Source: Lentzea flava
GTDB lineage: Bacteria; Actinomycetota; Actinomycetes; Mycobacteriales; Pseudonocardiaceae
Reading direction: 5' to 3'
NCBI RefSeq assembly: GCF_014648475.1
Contig: NZ_BMRE01000026.1
Coordinates: 52,920 to 116,919, forward strand
Length of the DNA: 64,000 bases
The notes beneath the pieces were generated by a model, which did no database searches, had not been told where the DNA came from, and was given only the letters and a program-made list of their open reading frames with translations. The position numbers were made by a program, and so were the translations under genes. Numbering within the stretch: position 1 is the stretch's first letter; each line of letters starts with the position of its first letter. Positions 26,651-35,350 of this stretch are shown here, in pieces.

Positions 26651-26669
26651 GTGGGTGATTTCAACCCAC
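26651..26669. promoter_or_regulatory. Inverted repeat between divergent AraC and dioxygenase genes
   Basis: GTGGGT (26651-26656) and ACCCAC (26664-26669) with 7 bp between. It is the only clear symmetry in the 70 bp divergent gap, so it is the best candidate for the AraC-type operator. Confidence 0.45.
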
Positions 26670-26702
26670 GCCAAGCACGGACCACGCGCTTACGTTCGTC
26701 CC

Positions 26703-27512
26703 ATGCGAACCACCATCACATCCGTGCAGCTGGCGCGTTTCGTCTCGCACGGCTACCTGCGGATGGACGCCGTCGTACCGGACGAGATGAACCAGGAGGC
26801 GCTGGACCTGCTCCCGAAAGGACTGCCGGACGTGCCGTACGGCACGCCGGTCGCCAACGCCTACCCGGAAGGCTCCTTCCCCCGGCGCCTGGTCGAGCTG
26901 CCCGCCGTCGCCGGCGCCCTGCGGGCCCTCGTCGGCCCCGACCCTCACGTGGATCATCACGCGGTGCACGTGCGCGAACCCCACGAGGGCCACGCCCAGC
27001 CGTTGCACGGGGACGCGATCATCGACGTGCGGCCGGACGCGTTCGACGTCCAGCTGATGTACTACCCGCAGCGGGTGAGTCCGGACATGGGCGGCACGCT
27101 CGTCGTGCCGGGCAGCCACCTGCGCCGCACCAACGAGAGCGACACCGGCCGCTACCAGAACCTGCGCGGCCAGACCAGGCTGGTCTGCCCGGCGGGCACG
27201 GTTCTGCTGCTGCACCACGGTATCTGGCACGGCGGACGCCGCAACGACAGCGACCTGCCCCGGTACATGTTCAAGATCCGCTTCAACCCGACGACCCCGC
27301 AGGTGCGCCTGTGGGACACCGCCGACATGGCCGACCCCGCGGTCGCCGCCGAGCTGAGCCGGTACTTCCCGTGGTACGAGCAGGCCACCGCCCGGCTGGA
27401 GATCTACAACCGCGTGCTGCTCTGGCGGGCCCTGACGGGCGACCCGTCGTTCGACGTCGAGCACTGGGTCACGCGCGTCACCAACCGTCCCGCAGACAGG
27501 AGCCACGCGTGA
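26703..27512 (+). CDS. Phytanoyl-CoA dioxygenase (PhyH) family protein
   Basis: A 269-residue cytoplasmic protein of the Fe(II)/2-oxoglutarate PhyH family. The iron-binding H-x-D is in QPLHGDAIIDV and the distal His in LLLHHGIWHGGRR; the downstream Arg (RYMFKIRFNP) can bind 2-oxoglutarate. Such enzymes hydroxylate small molecules, and the substrate here is unknown. It is transcribed divergently from an AraC regulator and overlaps a small unknown gene (GTGA), suggesting a two-gene unit. It sits between cellulase and arabinoxylan genes, so it may act on a plant-derived compound (inference only). Confidence 0.85.
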   Translation: MRTTITSVQLARFVSHGYLRMDAVVPDEMNQEALDLLPKGLPDVPYGTPVANAYPEGSFPRRLVELPAVAGALRALVGPDPHVDHHAVHVREPHEGHAQPLHGDAIIDVRPDAFDVQLMYYPQRVSPDMGGTLVVPGSHLRRTNESDTGRYQNLRGQTRLVCPAGTVLLLHHGIWHGGRRNDSDLPRYMFKIRFNPTTPQVRLWDTADMADPAVAAELSRYFPWYEQATARLEIYNRVLLWRALTGDPSFDVEHWVTRVTNRPADRSHA

Positions 27513-27775
27513 CTCTCCGCCAGCAGGTCCTGGTCCTCTACCTCTCCACGTCCGCCCTCGACTCCCACGTGGTGGGCTGGTCCCGCTACGACGGCACGGG
27601 AAACTCCCAGCCCACCACCGGCGACTCCGACGAGCCTCCCTACCCGGACGGGGTCGCCGCGCTGCGAGACGGCTGGCGCCTCATCCAGGCCTCGCAGCTG
27701 CTCCCGCCCCAGGTGGGAGCCGAGTACGGCACGTCTTTCCTCAAGCACGAGTTCTTCTTCGAGAAGCTCGCCTAG
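27509..27775 (+). CDS. Small unknown protein coupled to the PhyH-family gene
   Basis: An 88-residue protein I do not recognise. The GTG start lies inside the PhyH stop (GTGA), so the two are probably translated together. The sequence has a hydrophobic beta-like start (QVLVLYLSTSALDSHVVGWSRYDG), a polar, Gly/Ser/Asp-rich stretch and an end rich in aromatics (GTSFLKHEFFFEKLA). There is no signal peptide, membrane span or Cys. The stop shares CTAG with the stop of the convergent GH43 gene. Confidence 0.65.
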   Translation: MTLRQQVLVLYLSTSALDSHVVGWSRYDGTGNSQPTTGDSDEPPYPDGVAALRDGWRLIQASQLLPPQVGAEYGTSFLKHEFFFEKLA

Positions 27776-29724
27776 GGAGTCGAGAGCTCGAACCTCGACA
27801 CCGTGACCGCGCCACCGAGCGCCTGCGTGGCGTGGTTGAAGATGCCGAACCGGTAGCCCATGAAGAACTGCCATTCGTTCTTGAGCGTGAACCCGGTGCC
27901 GAGCGGCGTGAAGGTCACCCCGTCCGTGCTGTAGGAGAACCGGGCCTGCCGCCCGCTGCCGGGACGGATGTCGGCGTTGGCGCGCAACCAGATCCGGCTG
28001 CCGGTGAAGTTCGCGCTCGCGACCTCCGTGCCGGTGCCGGTGGTGTTCCAGTTGCCGTCCATGGTCAGGCCGTTGACCATCACGACGCGGTTGCGGCCGT
28101 TGTCACGCTTGATCCCGATCCACGCCGAGGAGTCCCGCAGCATCGCGAGGCCGCTGCGGTCGCCGTCGCGCATCGACGTCACGTCGAGCGCGACGGTGGC
28201 CGTGGAGCTCGGGCCCTGGATGCGGTGGGTGAGCGTGTTGCGGGCGTTGTACAGGTCGTTGGTGACGGTCGCCGTGGACAGCCGCAAACCGTTGTTGACG
28301 CTGTACTTCGTGGTGTCCGGGTTGTGGTTCCACTCCCACTGCGGCCCGAGTTTCGTGCCCTCGAAGGTGTCCACGCCGGTCATCGGTTTGACCTGACGTG
28401 GTGGCGGCGGCAGGTTCGGCATCGGGTAGCTCGCGCCCCAGCCGCCGTTGACGGTGGTGATGCGCGGCCAGCCGTCGGAGGTCCAGGTGATCGGCGCGAG
28501 CACCGGCATGCGGCCGCCGGGATAGGCGTCGATGAACGCCATATAGTACCAGTCGCCGTTCTGCGTCTGCACGAGACCGCCCTGGTGCGGCACTCCCGCG
28601 CCCTGGACCGGTGACGGCATGTTCAGCAGCACCTGCTGCACGGTGTAGGGGCCGAACGGGCTGGACGACTTGAGCACGTACTGGCCGTTCGCGGGCCTGG
28701 TCAGCCAGATGTAGTAGCTGCCGTTGCGCTTGTAGAAACGCGCGCCCTCCAGGGTGCCGATGTTCGACGGGGTCTGGAACACCTGCTGCGAGCGCACCTC
28801 GGACTTCCCGTCCGGCGAGAGCTGCGCGACGCTGATCTGGGTGTTGCCGTAGGCGACGTACATCGTGTCGTTGTCGTCGACCAGCATTCCCGCGTCGTAA
28901 TAGCACTTGTTGATGGTCGACAGCTTGGACCACTGCCCGTCCACCGCCGTGGCGCTGTAGATGTGGGTCTGGGCGAAGTCGACGCAGCCGCCCCAGTAGT
29001 ACGTCTTGTTGCTCTTGCGGTAGTTCAGGAACGACGCCCAGATACCCCGGACGTATCCCCTGCCGCCGTTGAGGTCGTACTTGGCGCCGAAGTCCAGCCG
29101 TGGCACGGAATGCCCGGCGTACTCCCAGTTCACCAGGTCGTAGGAGCGCAGGACCGGTGCGCCGGGCGAGTAGTGCATGGTCGACGCCGAGTAGTAGTAC
29201 GTGTCGTCCACGCGGATGATGTCGCCGTCCGCGAAGTCCTGCCACATCACCGGGTTCGTGAACGACGCGGGCTTCGGGGTGCTGGTCGTGGTCGTCGTCG
29301 TGGTGGTGGTAGTGGGGGTGCCGGTGTCGTTGCACGTCGTGCCGTTGAGGCGGAACGACACCGGGTCGGGGTTCGCCGAGGTGTACGTGGCGTTGAACCC
29401 GAACTCGACCTTGCCACCGGAGGGCACCGAGCCGTTGTAGGCGGCGTTGCGGGCACTGACCTCGTTGCCGCTCTGGGTGATCACGGCGTTCCAGTGCTGG
29501 CCGACCTGCTGGCCGGAGGCGTACGTCCACTCGAGCGTCCAGCCGGTGATCGCGTCACCGGTGTTCGTGATGGACACGGACGCGCCGAAACCGCCCTGCC
29601 ACTCCGAGGTCTTGGTGTAGGTGACCGAACAGCCGGGAGCGGCCTGGGCACCCGTGCTCGCCGCGAGTCCTCCCGCGACGAGGGTGAGGGCGGACAGCGC
29701 CGCCGCGATCGGTGCGCGCCTCAT
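27772..29724 (-). CDS. CBM2-GH43 (beta-xylosidase/arabinofuranosidase type)
   Basis: A 650-residue secreted enzyme. Residues 1-30 are a signal ending AQA; about 31-135 a CBM2 (CSVTYTKTSEWQGGFGASVS) joined by a poly-Thr linker to a GH43 five-blade propeller. Catalytic acids are visible as D in FADGDIIRVDDTYYYSAS, D in YDAGMLVDDN and E in GTLEGARFY. After about residue 450 follows the concanavalin-like C-terminal module common in GH43 xylosidases. It probably acts on xylo-oligosaccharides or arabinoxylan bound through CBM2. The ATG overlaps the upstream GH27 stop (ATGA). GH43 specificity cannot be fixed from sequence. Confidence 0.9.
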   Translation of the reverse strand: MRRAPIAAALSALTLVAGGLAASTGAQAAPGCSVTYTKTSEWQGGFGASVSITNTGDAITGWTLEWTYASGQQVGQHWNAVITQSGNEVSARNAAYNGSVPSGGKVEFGFNATYTSANPDPVSFRLNGTTCNDTGTPTTTTTTTTTTSTPKPASFTNPVMWQDFADGDIIRVDDTYYYSASTMHYSPGAPVLRSYDLVNWEYAGHSVPRLDFGAKYDLNGGRGYVRGIWASFLNYRKSNKTYYWGGCVDFAQTHIYSATAVDGQWSKLSTINKCYYDAGMLVDDNDTMYVAYGNTQISVAQLSPDGKSEVRSQQVFQTPSNIGTLEGARFYKRNGSYYIWLTRPANGQYVLKSSSPFGPYTVQQVLLNMPSPVQGAGVPHQGGLVQTQNGDWYYMAFIDAYPGGRMPVLAPITWTSDGWPRITTVNGGWGASYPMPNLPPPPRQVKPMTGVDTFEGTKLGPQWEWNHNPDTTKYSVNNGLRLSTATVTNDLYNARNTLTHRIQGPSSTATVALDVTSMRDGDRSGLAMLRDSSAWIGIKRDNGRNRVVMVNGLTMDGNWNTTGTGTEVASANFTGSRIWLRANADIRPGSGRQARFSYSTDGVTFTPLGTGFTLKNEWQFFMGYRFGIFNHATQALGGAVTVSRFELSTP

Positions 29725-31358
29725 GACCGCGCCCACTTCTGGTTGCTCTGGCCGTTGCAGGTCCACAGCACGATCCGCGAGCCGTTGGCGGTGCCCGACC
29801 GTTCCACGTCCAGGCACAGTCCGGCGTTGGCGTTGCGGATCGACCCGTCGGAGCCGACGGTCCAGCGCTGGTTCGCCTGGCCGTTGCACTGCCAGCTGAT
29901 GACCCGCGTGCCGTTGGCGGTGCCCTGGTTGTAGGCGTCGAGGCACTTGTCGCCGAAGACGCGGATCTCGCCGTTCGGCCACGTGGTCCACTGCTGGCTC
30001 GCCGCGGTGTGGCAGTCCCAGATCACCGTGTTGGCACCGGAGGCGGTGGAGGAGTTCTCGAGGTCGAGGCACCGGTTGGACGCCGCGCCGCGCAGCCGTG
30101 CGGTGGTGGCCGCGATCGGGCTGCCGCCACTCACCCGGTAGGCGGCGACGCCGTGGGCGGGAACGGAAGCGGAGATCGCGCCCGAGGTGGTGGAGGTGCC
30201 ACCGGTCCACAGGTCGGTCAGCGTGAAGCTCGTGCCGGACAAACCGATCTGGGCCGCCGTGGTGGAGACTGTGGTGGTGCCGCTGCCCCGGTTGAACAGG
30301 CCGACGGCGACCGAGCCGTCCGCGAGCGGCTTGGCGAACACCTCGGTGGCGCCGTCATCGCGCACGCGACGTCCGCCGGCGCCGAGGCTGTCCTGGTTCA
30401 CCGCGATCAGGCGCGGGTTGCGCAGGACCGCGCTGATGTCGGCCGACATCGTGCGGATGTCGTTGCCCGCCATGAGCGGCGCGGCCATCAACGACCACAG
30501 CGCGAAGTGCGAACGGGCCTCGGTGAGGGAGAGTCCCGGTCGTCCGACGACGAGCATGTCCGGGTCGTTCCAGTGGCCGGGGCCGGACTGGACGGCGAGC
30601 GGGGCGGTGACGTCGACGACGTTGCCCACGCCCATCGGATAGCTGTTGACGTTGTTGTTCTGCCAGATGTCCAGCAGATCCTCTGTCGTGCGCCACAGGT
30701 CGGCGACCTCGCCCCAGTTGTACTTGTCGCCGGTGATGGGGTGGAAGCTGTTGGGGTTGATGCTGTAGACGATCGGGCGGCCGGTGGCGCGCAGGGCGTC
30801 GCGCATGATCGTGAACCGGGCGACCTGCTCGTCCCTGGTGCCCGCACCGGAACACCAGTCGTACTTCAGGTAGTCGACGCCCCACGACGCGAACGTGCGC
30901 GCGTCCTGCACCTCGTGGCCCTTGCTGCCGGTCGCGCCGGGGAAGGCGCCGGTGCCCTGCGCGCACGTCTTCTCGTTCGGCACCTGGTAGATGCCGAACT
31001 TCAGGCCGCGCGCGTGGATGTAGTCGCCCAGCGCCTTCATGCCGCTCGGGAACTTCGTCGGGTGCGAGCGCAGGTTGCCGGCGGAGTCGCGCTGCGGGTC
31101 GAACCAGCAGTCGTCGACGACGACGTACTGGTAGCCCGCGTCCCGCATGCCGGAGGACACCATCGCGTCGGCGGCCTGGCGCACCTGGGCCTCGGTGATG
31201 CCGCACCCGAAGCTGTTCCAGCTGTTCCAGCCCATCGGCGGGGTCAGCGCGGGACTGCCGGGAGCGGCGGTCGCCGAGGTGGGGCCCGCGGTGACGGTCG
31301 CGATCACTGCCAGCGCGGCGGCGGCGAGGTGCGGAAGTTTTCTTGGCCGGGAGAACAT
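29721..31358 (-). CDS. GH27 alpha-galactosidase with ricin-type lectin domain
   Basis: A 545-residue secreted enzyme with a Sec signal (1-32), a GH27 TIM barrel plus C-terminal beta domain (about 35-415) and a ricin trefoil (about 420-545) with three QxW repeats (SQQWTTW, NQRWTVG, NQKWARS). Family motifs are TPPMGWNSWNSFGCG at the start, the nucleophile D167 in YLKYDWC and the acid/base region GHWNDPDML (D265). GH27 removes alpha-galactose from galactomannan or galacto-xyloglucan, or beta-L-arabinopyranose in some members. It is coupled to the downstream CBM2-GH43 gene; a hairpin lies between it and the upstream GH62 gene. Confidence 0.92.
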   Translation of the reverse strand: MFSRPRKLPHLAAAALAVIATVTAGPTSATAAPGSPALTPPMGWNSWNSFGCGITEAQVRQAADAMVSSGMRDAGYQYVVVDDCWFDPQRDSAGNLRSHPTKFPSGMKALGDYIHARGLKFGIYQVPNEKTCAQGTGAFPGATGSKGHEVQDARTFASWGVDYLKYDWCSGAGTRDEQVARFTIMRDALRATGRPIVYSINPNSFHPITGDKYNWGEVADLWRTTEDLLDIWQNNNVNSYPMGVGNVVDVTAPLAVQSGPGHWNDPDMLVVGRPGLSLTEARSHFALWSLMAAPLMAGNDIRTMSADISAVLRNPRLIAVNQDSLGAGGRRVRDDGATEVFAKPLADGSVAVGLFNRGSGTTTVSTTAAQIGLSGTSFTLTDLWTGGTSTTSGAISASVPAHGVAAYRVSGGSPIAATTARLRGAASNRCLDLENSSTASGANTVIWDCHTAASQQWTTWPNGEIRVFGDKCLDAYNQGTANGTRVISWQCNGQANQRWTVGSDGSIRNANAGLCLDVERSGTANGSRIVLWTCNGQSNQKWARS

Positions 31359-31383
31359 CGCCGGTTCCTTTCTGGCAGGGTGA

Positions 31384-31413
31384 CGCCGCCGGGGATCCGG
31401 GTTCCCGGCGGCG
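31384..31413 (-). terminator. Hairpin between GH62 and GH27 genes
   Basis: Arms CGCCGCCGGG (31384-31393) and CCCGGCGGCG (31404-31413) with a 10-base loop, 20 bp after the GH62 stop and 26 bp before the GH27 start. It may end or attenuate the SGNH-GH62 transcript. Confidence 0.55.
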
Positions 31414-31432
31414 CCTGTCCTGTGGGGGTCGG

Positions 31433-32890
31433 TCAGCAGGTCGAGTTCGTCTGGGTCAGCAGGCCCAGCCGCCAGGGCAACTTGTTGTAGTCACCACCGG
31501 AGTTGGGGTTCATGCCTTGGTAGAGGAAGCGGAGCCCGCAGGGGTTGATCTCCATCGTCTGGTCGACGCCGGAGCGGATCATCTCGCCGTGGCTGAAGTC
31601 GCGCGTCCACGATCCACTCGGGAACGTCACGTTGTTCGAGCGGGCGAACGGGTTCGACTCCTCGGCAGCCAGCGGGGTCCACGGTCCGGTGATCGCCGGA
31701 GCGGTCCAGGTGCGGAACCAGCGCCTGCCGTCCGACCCGATCGCCTCGTGCACCAGCAGCCACTGGTTCTTCCCCGCGACCTTGTAGACGTTGGAGGCCT
31801 CGAACAACCGGTTGCGGTTCGAGTCCTGCATCGCGATCACGGTGTTGGTGAACCCGTTGGGGAACTGACCCATGGTCGTCTCGGACCGGTAGAGGTGACC
31901 GTTGTCGTCGGACGAGAACAGGTAGCACTTGGCGTTGTCGCACACCAGCCAGAAGTCGACCCAGTATCCGTTGCCGATGTTGTCGCGGATGATCTGCGGC
32001 ATTCCGTTGGCGTAGAAGTTCTTCGGCGCCGACCAGGACGACGGGTTCGAGATGTCCGTCGTCGTCGAGTACGACGCGTTCGATCCCGTTTGGTACACGA
32101 GGTACCACAGGCGTTGTGGCGCGAAGTAGAACACGTGCGGCGCGGCCTTGTAACCGCTGCCGACCGCCGTGCGGTCAAGGTAGTAGTGCGGCGCCGACGC
32201 GGCCTGCGACCAGTCGGTGAAGCTCGTGTACATGATGTTGTAGCCGGTCGTGTACACCGACGCGAACACGTGGTACTTGCCGTTGTAGTACACGACGCTC
32301 GGGTCCTTGACCGAGTACACGTTGGGGTGCGCGGAGTCCGGCTTCGGGCTGATCAGCACGCCGCTGGAGGACCACCGGAAGCTCGACGGCAGGTTGCCGG
32401 CGGGAGGGTTGCCCGTGGTCGTCGTGGTCGTGGTGGTCGTCGTGGTGGGGCCGACGTCGCCGGTGCACAGGGTGCCGTTCAGCGTGAACGCCGTGGGGTT
32501 CGGGTTGTCCGTTCCCGTGCTGGAGCCGTTGAACCCGAACTCGACCTTGCCGCCGGTGGGAATGGTCGCGTTGTAGGAGACGTTCCGCACGGTCACATCG
32601 GCGCCGGACTGCGTCGCCTCGGCGTTCCACGCCTGCTTCACCTGCTGACCGGCACCGAAGCTCCAGGTCAGCGTCCAGCCGTTGATCGCGTCACCGAGGT
32701 TGGTGATGCTGACACTGGCGGTGAACCCACCGTCCCATTGCGACGGTGCGGAGTACGTCACCGAACACCCCGGTGCCGCCGCGGCGGGAGGCAGCGTCGC
32801 CGCGGTCATGGCGGACACCGCGACGAGCGGCACGGCGGCCACGGCCGTGAGCCGGGCTCTCCGGGAGTTGAACAGTCGTGCGAAGAACAT
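31433..32890 (-). CDS. CBM2-GH62 alpha-L-arabinofuranosidase
   Basis: A 485-residue secreted enzyme: signal (about 1-40), CBM2 (about 41-145, CSVTYSAPSQWDGGFTASVS), poly-Thr linker and GH62 catalytic domain (about 180-485). GH62 hallmarks are FRWSSSGVLISPKPDSAHP, the Asp in YSVKDPSVVYYNGKYHVFAS, the Asp in WVDFWLVCDNAKCYLFSSDDNGH and the Glu in NRLFEASNVYKV. It removes single arabinofuranose units from arabinoxylan. I chose the ATG at 32890 because GAAGGG lies 6 bp before it; the GTG two codons upstream has no spacing. The gene follows the SGNH esterase by 28 bp. Confidence 0.94.
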   Translation of the reverse strand: MFFARLFNSRRARLTAVAAVPLVAVSAMTAATLPPAAAAPGCSVTYSAPSQWDGGFTASVSITNLGDAINGWTLTWSFGAGQQVKQAWNAEATQSGADVTVRNVSYNATIPTGGKVEFGFNGSSTGTDNPNPTAFTLNGTLCTGDVGPTTTTTTTTTTTGNPPAGNLPSSFRWSSSGVLISPKPDSAHPNVYSVKDPSVVYYNGKYHVFASVYTTGYNIMYTSFTDWSQAASAPHYYLDRTAVGSGYKAAPHVFYFAPQRLWYLVYQTGSNASYSTTTDISNPSSWSAPKNFYANGMPQIIRDNIGNGYWVDFWLVCDNAKCYLFSSDDNGHLYRSETTMGQFPNGFTNTVIAMQDSNRNRLFEASNVYKVAGKNQWLLVHEAIGSDGRRWFRTWTAPAITGPWTPLAAEESNPFARSNNVTFPSGSWTRDFSHGEMIRSGVDQTMEINPCGLRFLYQGMNPNSGGDYNKLPWRLGLLTQTNSTC

Positions 32891-32918
32891 GATCACCCTT
32901 CGTCGTCGGAGGGATCGG

Positions 32919-33923
32919 TCACGAGCTGGAGCACGTGGCGGCGCCGATGGACGCCGCACCGGGGCCGGAGGCGATGAAGCCGAAGGTGGCGGAGCCGTTG
33001 GGGGCGATCGTGCCGTTGTAGTCGGCGTTGGTGACCGTGACCGAACCGCTGGCGACGCCGCCCCAGATCTGTGTGACGGTGTGGCCACCGGGGAGGGTGA
33101 ACCGGACGGTCCAGCCGGAGATCGCCGCCGCGGTGGGGTTGGCGACGGTGACCTCCGCCTGGAAGCCGCCGTTCCACGTGCTCGCCACCCGCGGTGTCGC
33201 CGTGCAGGTGTCGCCTGGCTGCTGCGGGTCGCCGATGCTGCCGGGCACCGACGACAACGCGGCGTACCAGACCGCGGCCATCTTGCTGTAGCCGGCGGCG
33301 TTCGGGTGAATGCCGTCGGGAAGGTCGGAGATCGGCACCGCCGGGTACATGTCCACGACGTGCACCCGCTTGCCCGCTGCGGCCTTGGCCCGCAGGAGCG
33401 GCACGATCGCGGAGTTGTAGTTGCGCACGGTGGCGTCGGCGAACCGGATCGGGATGATGGTCGAGACGAACACCTCGGCGGACGGCGCCTGGCTGGTGAT
33501 CTTGTCCACCAGCGCGGAGAGCCGCCTGGGCGCGCCCGCCGGATCGCTGCCGTACATGTCGTTGGTGCCGATGTGCAGCAGGATCGTGCGCGGAGTGTAG
33601 GTGCGCAGCCAGTTCACGACGTTCGCGTCGATCTGCGCGATGGTCCAGCCGGGGTGGCCCTCGTGGTTGCGGTCGGGCATGGAGGACGGGCCGTCCGACA
33701 ACGAGCCGACGAAGTCCACGTTGCGCCCGGCGGCCCGCAGCTTCGTCCCGAGGTCGAGGCGATAGCCACCGATCGAGCCGCCCTGGGTGATCGAGTCGCC
33801 CAGCGGCATCACCCGCACGGGATCAGCATTGACGTCCACAGTGGACTCATCGGCTCCTGCGGACGGCGCCGTCAGGAGCACGGCGATCAGCGCCGCGCAC
33901 ACGGCCTTCAGCGGGCTCGACAT
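32919..33923 (-). CDS. SGNH-hydrolase esterase with C-terminal CBM2 (CE3-like acetyl xylan esterase)
   Basis: A 334-residue secreted esterase. A Sec signal (1-24) precedes an SGNH domain (about 30-225) with the blocks MPLGDSITQGG, the Gly block, HIGTNDMYG and DGIHPNAAGY that hold Ser, Gly, Asn and the Asp-His pair. A CBM2 follows (about 235-334) without a poly-Thr linker. It probably deacetylates xylan, preparing it for GH62 and GH43 in the same operon. The promoter region upstream (33924-34182) contains the conserved GCTAA-type operator at 34045-34070, which suggests LacI-type control by the adjacent regulator. Confidence 0.87.
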   Translation of the reverse strand: MSSPLKAVCAALIAVLLTAPSAGADESTVDVNADPVRVMPLGDSITQGGSIGGYRLDLGTKLRAAGRNVDFVGSLSDGPSSMPDRNHEGHPGWTIAQIDANVVNWLRTYTPRTILLHIGTNDMYGSDPAGAPRRLSALVDKITSQAPSAEVFVSTIIPIRFADATVRNYNSAIVPLLRAKAAAGKRVHVVDMYPAVPISDLPDGIHPNAAGYSKMAAVWYAALSSVPGSIGDPQQPGDTCTATPRVASTWNGGFQAEVTVANPTAAAISGWTVRFTLPGGHTVTQIWGGVASGSVTVTNADYNGTIAPNGSATFGFIASGPGAASIGAATCSSS

Positions 33924-34044
33924 GGTGAGCCTTCCCGGGAGACCTGGGGTTGCAGGGCCAGGTCCTCCCTGCGTCTTCGTTGACGGGAGGTCAGCGACAG
34001 GGTCGACGTCCAGCAATGTAATGACGCCGTCACACACGGTCAAA

Positions 34045-34070
34045 GCTAAAATGTGAGCGCTAACTTTAGC
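34045..34070. promoter_or_regulatory. LacI-type operator (GCTAA element, copy 1)
   Basis: GCTAAAATGTGAGCGCTAAC followed by TTTAGC: nested inverted repeats GCTAA...TTAGC around GAGCGCTAA. Nearly the same 26-27 base element lies at 40304-40330. It is 122 bp before the SGNH esterase start and 113 bp after the end of the LacI gene at 34183, its likely binder. Confidence 0.7.
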
Positions 34071-34087
34071 GGGTTGGCGATCGACGA

Positions 34088-34107
34088 TGTCGAATTTTCA
34101 TTCGACA
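34088..34107. promoter_or_regulatory. Palindrome TGTCGAAT-N4-ATTCGACA
   Basis: Perfect 8-base arms around TTTC, 18 bp from the GCTAA element in the gap between LacI and the SGNH gene. It looks like a repressor site for a second factor rather than a terminator, since it is AT-rich at the centre and has no T-run. Confidence 0.5.
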
Positions 34108-34182
34108 GATGGGCGAGGGTCTTTTGGGCACGACACGTTGCCACAGCCCGCAGAGCTTGCGCTGTTAGCGTGAACATCGAGT

Positions 34183-35238
34183 TCACCCGCGCGGCGCCGC
34201 CACCGAACCACCTTCACGCACCGGCATCGGCACCCGGTGCACCACCGGGCCCCGCGCACCACGACCACGCCGCAACACCATCTCCACCAGCACCTTGACC
34301 GCCCACGCCCCCAGCTCGTAGTGCGGCAGGGCGACGGTCGTCAGCCGCGGCCGCATGCACGAGGCGATGGGGTGGTCCTCGAAACCGATCACCGACACGT
34401 CTTCCGGCACCGAGAGGCCCGCCTCGGCGAGCGCCTGGTACGCCCCGAACGCCAGCCGGTCGTTCAGGCACACCAACGCCTTCGGTCGCTGGGTGCGCAG
34501 CAGCTCGGCCGTGGCGGCGAAGCCGTGCTCCGGCGTCCACTTCGGACACCACCGTGCGCTGGCCACCTCGGCTCCCGCCGCGGAGAAGACCTCGCGCAGG
34601 CCGGCGAGCCGTTCCTCGGCCGCGGTGCTGTGCGGCGGGGTGTCGCACCTCCCGGGTCCCGCGCCGATCAGGTGGATGCCGCGGTCGTGGCCGGCCTCGA
34701 CCAGGACGCGCGCGGCCGAGCGGCCGGCCTGCACCTCGTCGGGCAGCACCGAGGGCGCGGCCGTGCGGGAGGCGGGCGTGGCGTTGAGCAGCACGGCAGG
34801 GCCGTCGTACAGGCCGTCCGGCACGGCGACCGTCCTGGTGTGCATGGACGCGAGCACCACGCCGTCCGCGCGCCGGTCGCCCATCGCGTCGACCAGCGTC
34901 CGTTCGACCACCGGGTCTCCGCCGGACTCCCCGACGAACAGCATGAACCCGTGCCGGTACGCGGCGTCCACGGCACCTTTCACCATGTCGCCCGCCCAGC
35001 CCGATGACGCCACCGTGTCGGACACGAACCCGATCGTCTGCGACCGTCCGGCGCGCGGGCCCGCCGTCAGGGTGTTGCGCCGATAACCCAGCTCCTGCGC
35101 GGTCGACCGGACCCGCCGCTCGGCGTCCGCCGAGATTCGGAGCTCCCGTGCCCGTCCCGTCAGGACCAGCGACGCCGTCGTGACCGAGACTCCGCTCGCC
35201 GCCGCGACGTCGGCCAGTGTCACTCGCGTCCGTCCCAC
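34183..35238 (-). CDS. LacI-family transcriptional regulator
   Basis: A 351-residue repressor: N-terminal LacI helix-turn-helix (VTLADVAAASGVSVTTASLVLTG) and a periplasmic-binding-like sensor (QTIGFVSDTVASSGWAGDMV..., ending with the DVSVIGFEDHPIASCMRPRLTTVALP block). It starts with GTG; a second GTG five codons later is possible. The sugar-binding pocket suggests a pentose or other monosaccharide effector, but none can be named. It is transcribed toward the SGNH-GH62-GH27-GH43 genes and has the GCTAA-type operator just beyond its end. Confidence 0.9.
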   Translation of the reverse strand: MGRTRVTLADVAAASGVSVTTASLVLTGRARELRISADAERRVRSTAQELGYRRNTLTAGPRAGRSQTIGFVSDTVASSGWAGDMVKGAVDAAYRHGFMLFVGESGGDPVVERTLVDAMGDRRADGVVLASMHTRTVAVPDGLYDGPAVLLNATPASRTAAPSVLPDEVQAGRSAARVLVEAGHDRGIHLIGAGPGRCDTPPHSTAAEERLAGLREVFSAAGAEVASARWCPKWTPEHGFAATAELLRTQRPKALVCLNDRLAFGAYQALAEAGLSVPEDVSVIGFEDHPIASCMRPRLTTVALPHYELGAWAVKVLVEMVLRRGRGARGPVVHRVPMPVREGGSVAAPRG

Positions 35239-35350
35239 CGCCGATCCGCCTCCTGTTGCCGTGCGGTTCCGGCCGCTTGGTCCGGCCGGACTTCCACGAG
35301 ATGCCTGCGAGGCCGGACGTTCCTGGGCGGAAGGACCGTCCGGCGCGCGC

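Noticed and set aside
29201..29440. Poly-Val antisense frames beside several glycosidases (also near 32307, 44503 and 48621)
   Set aside because: They are the reverse complement of the poly-Thr linkers and not separate genes.
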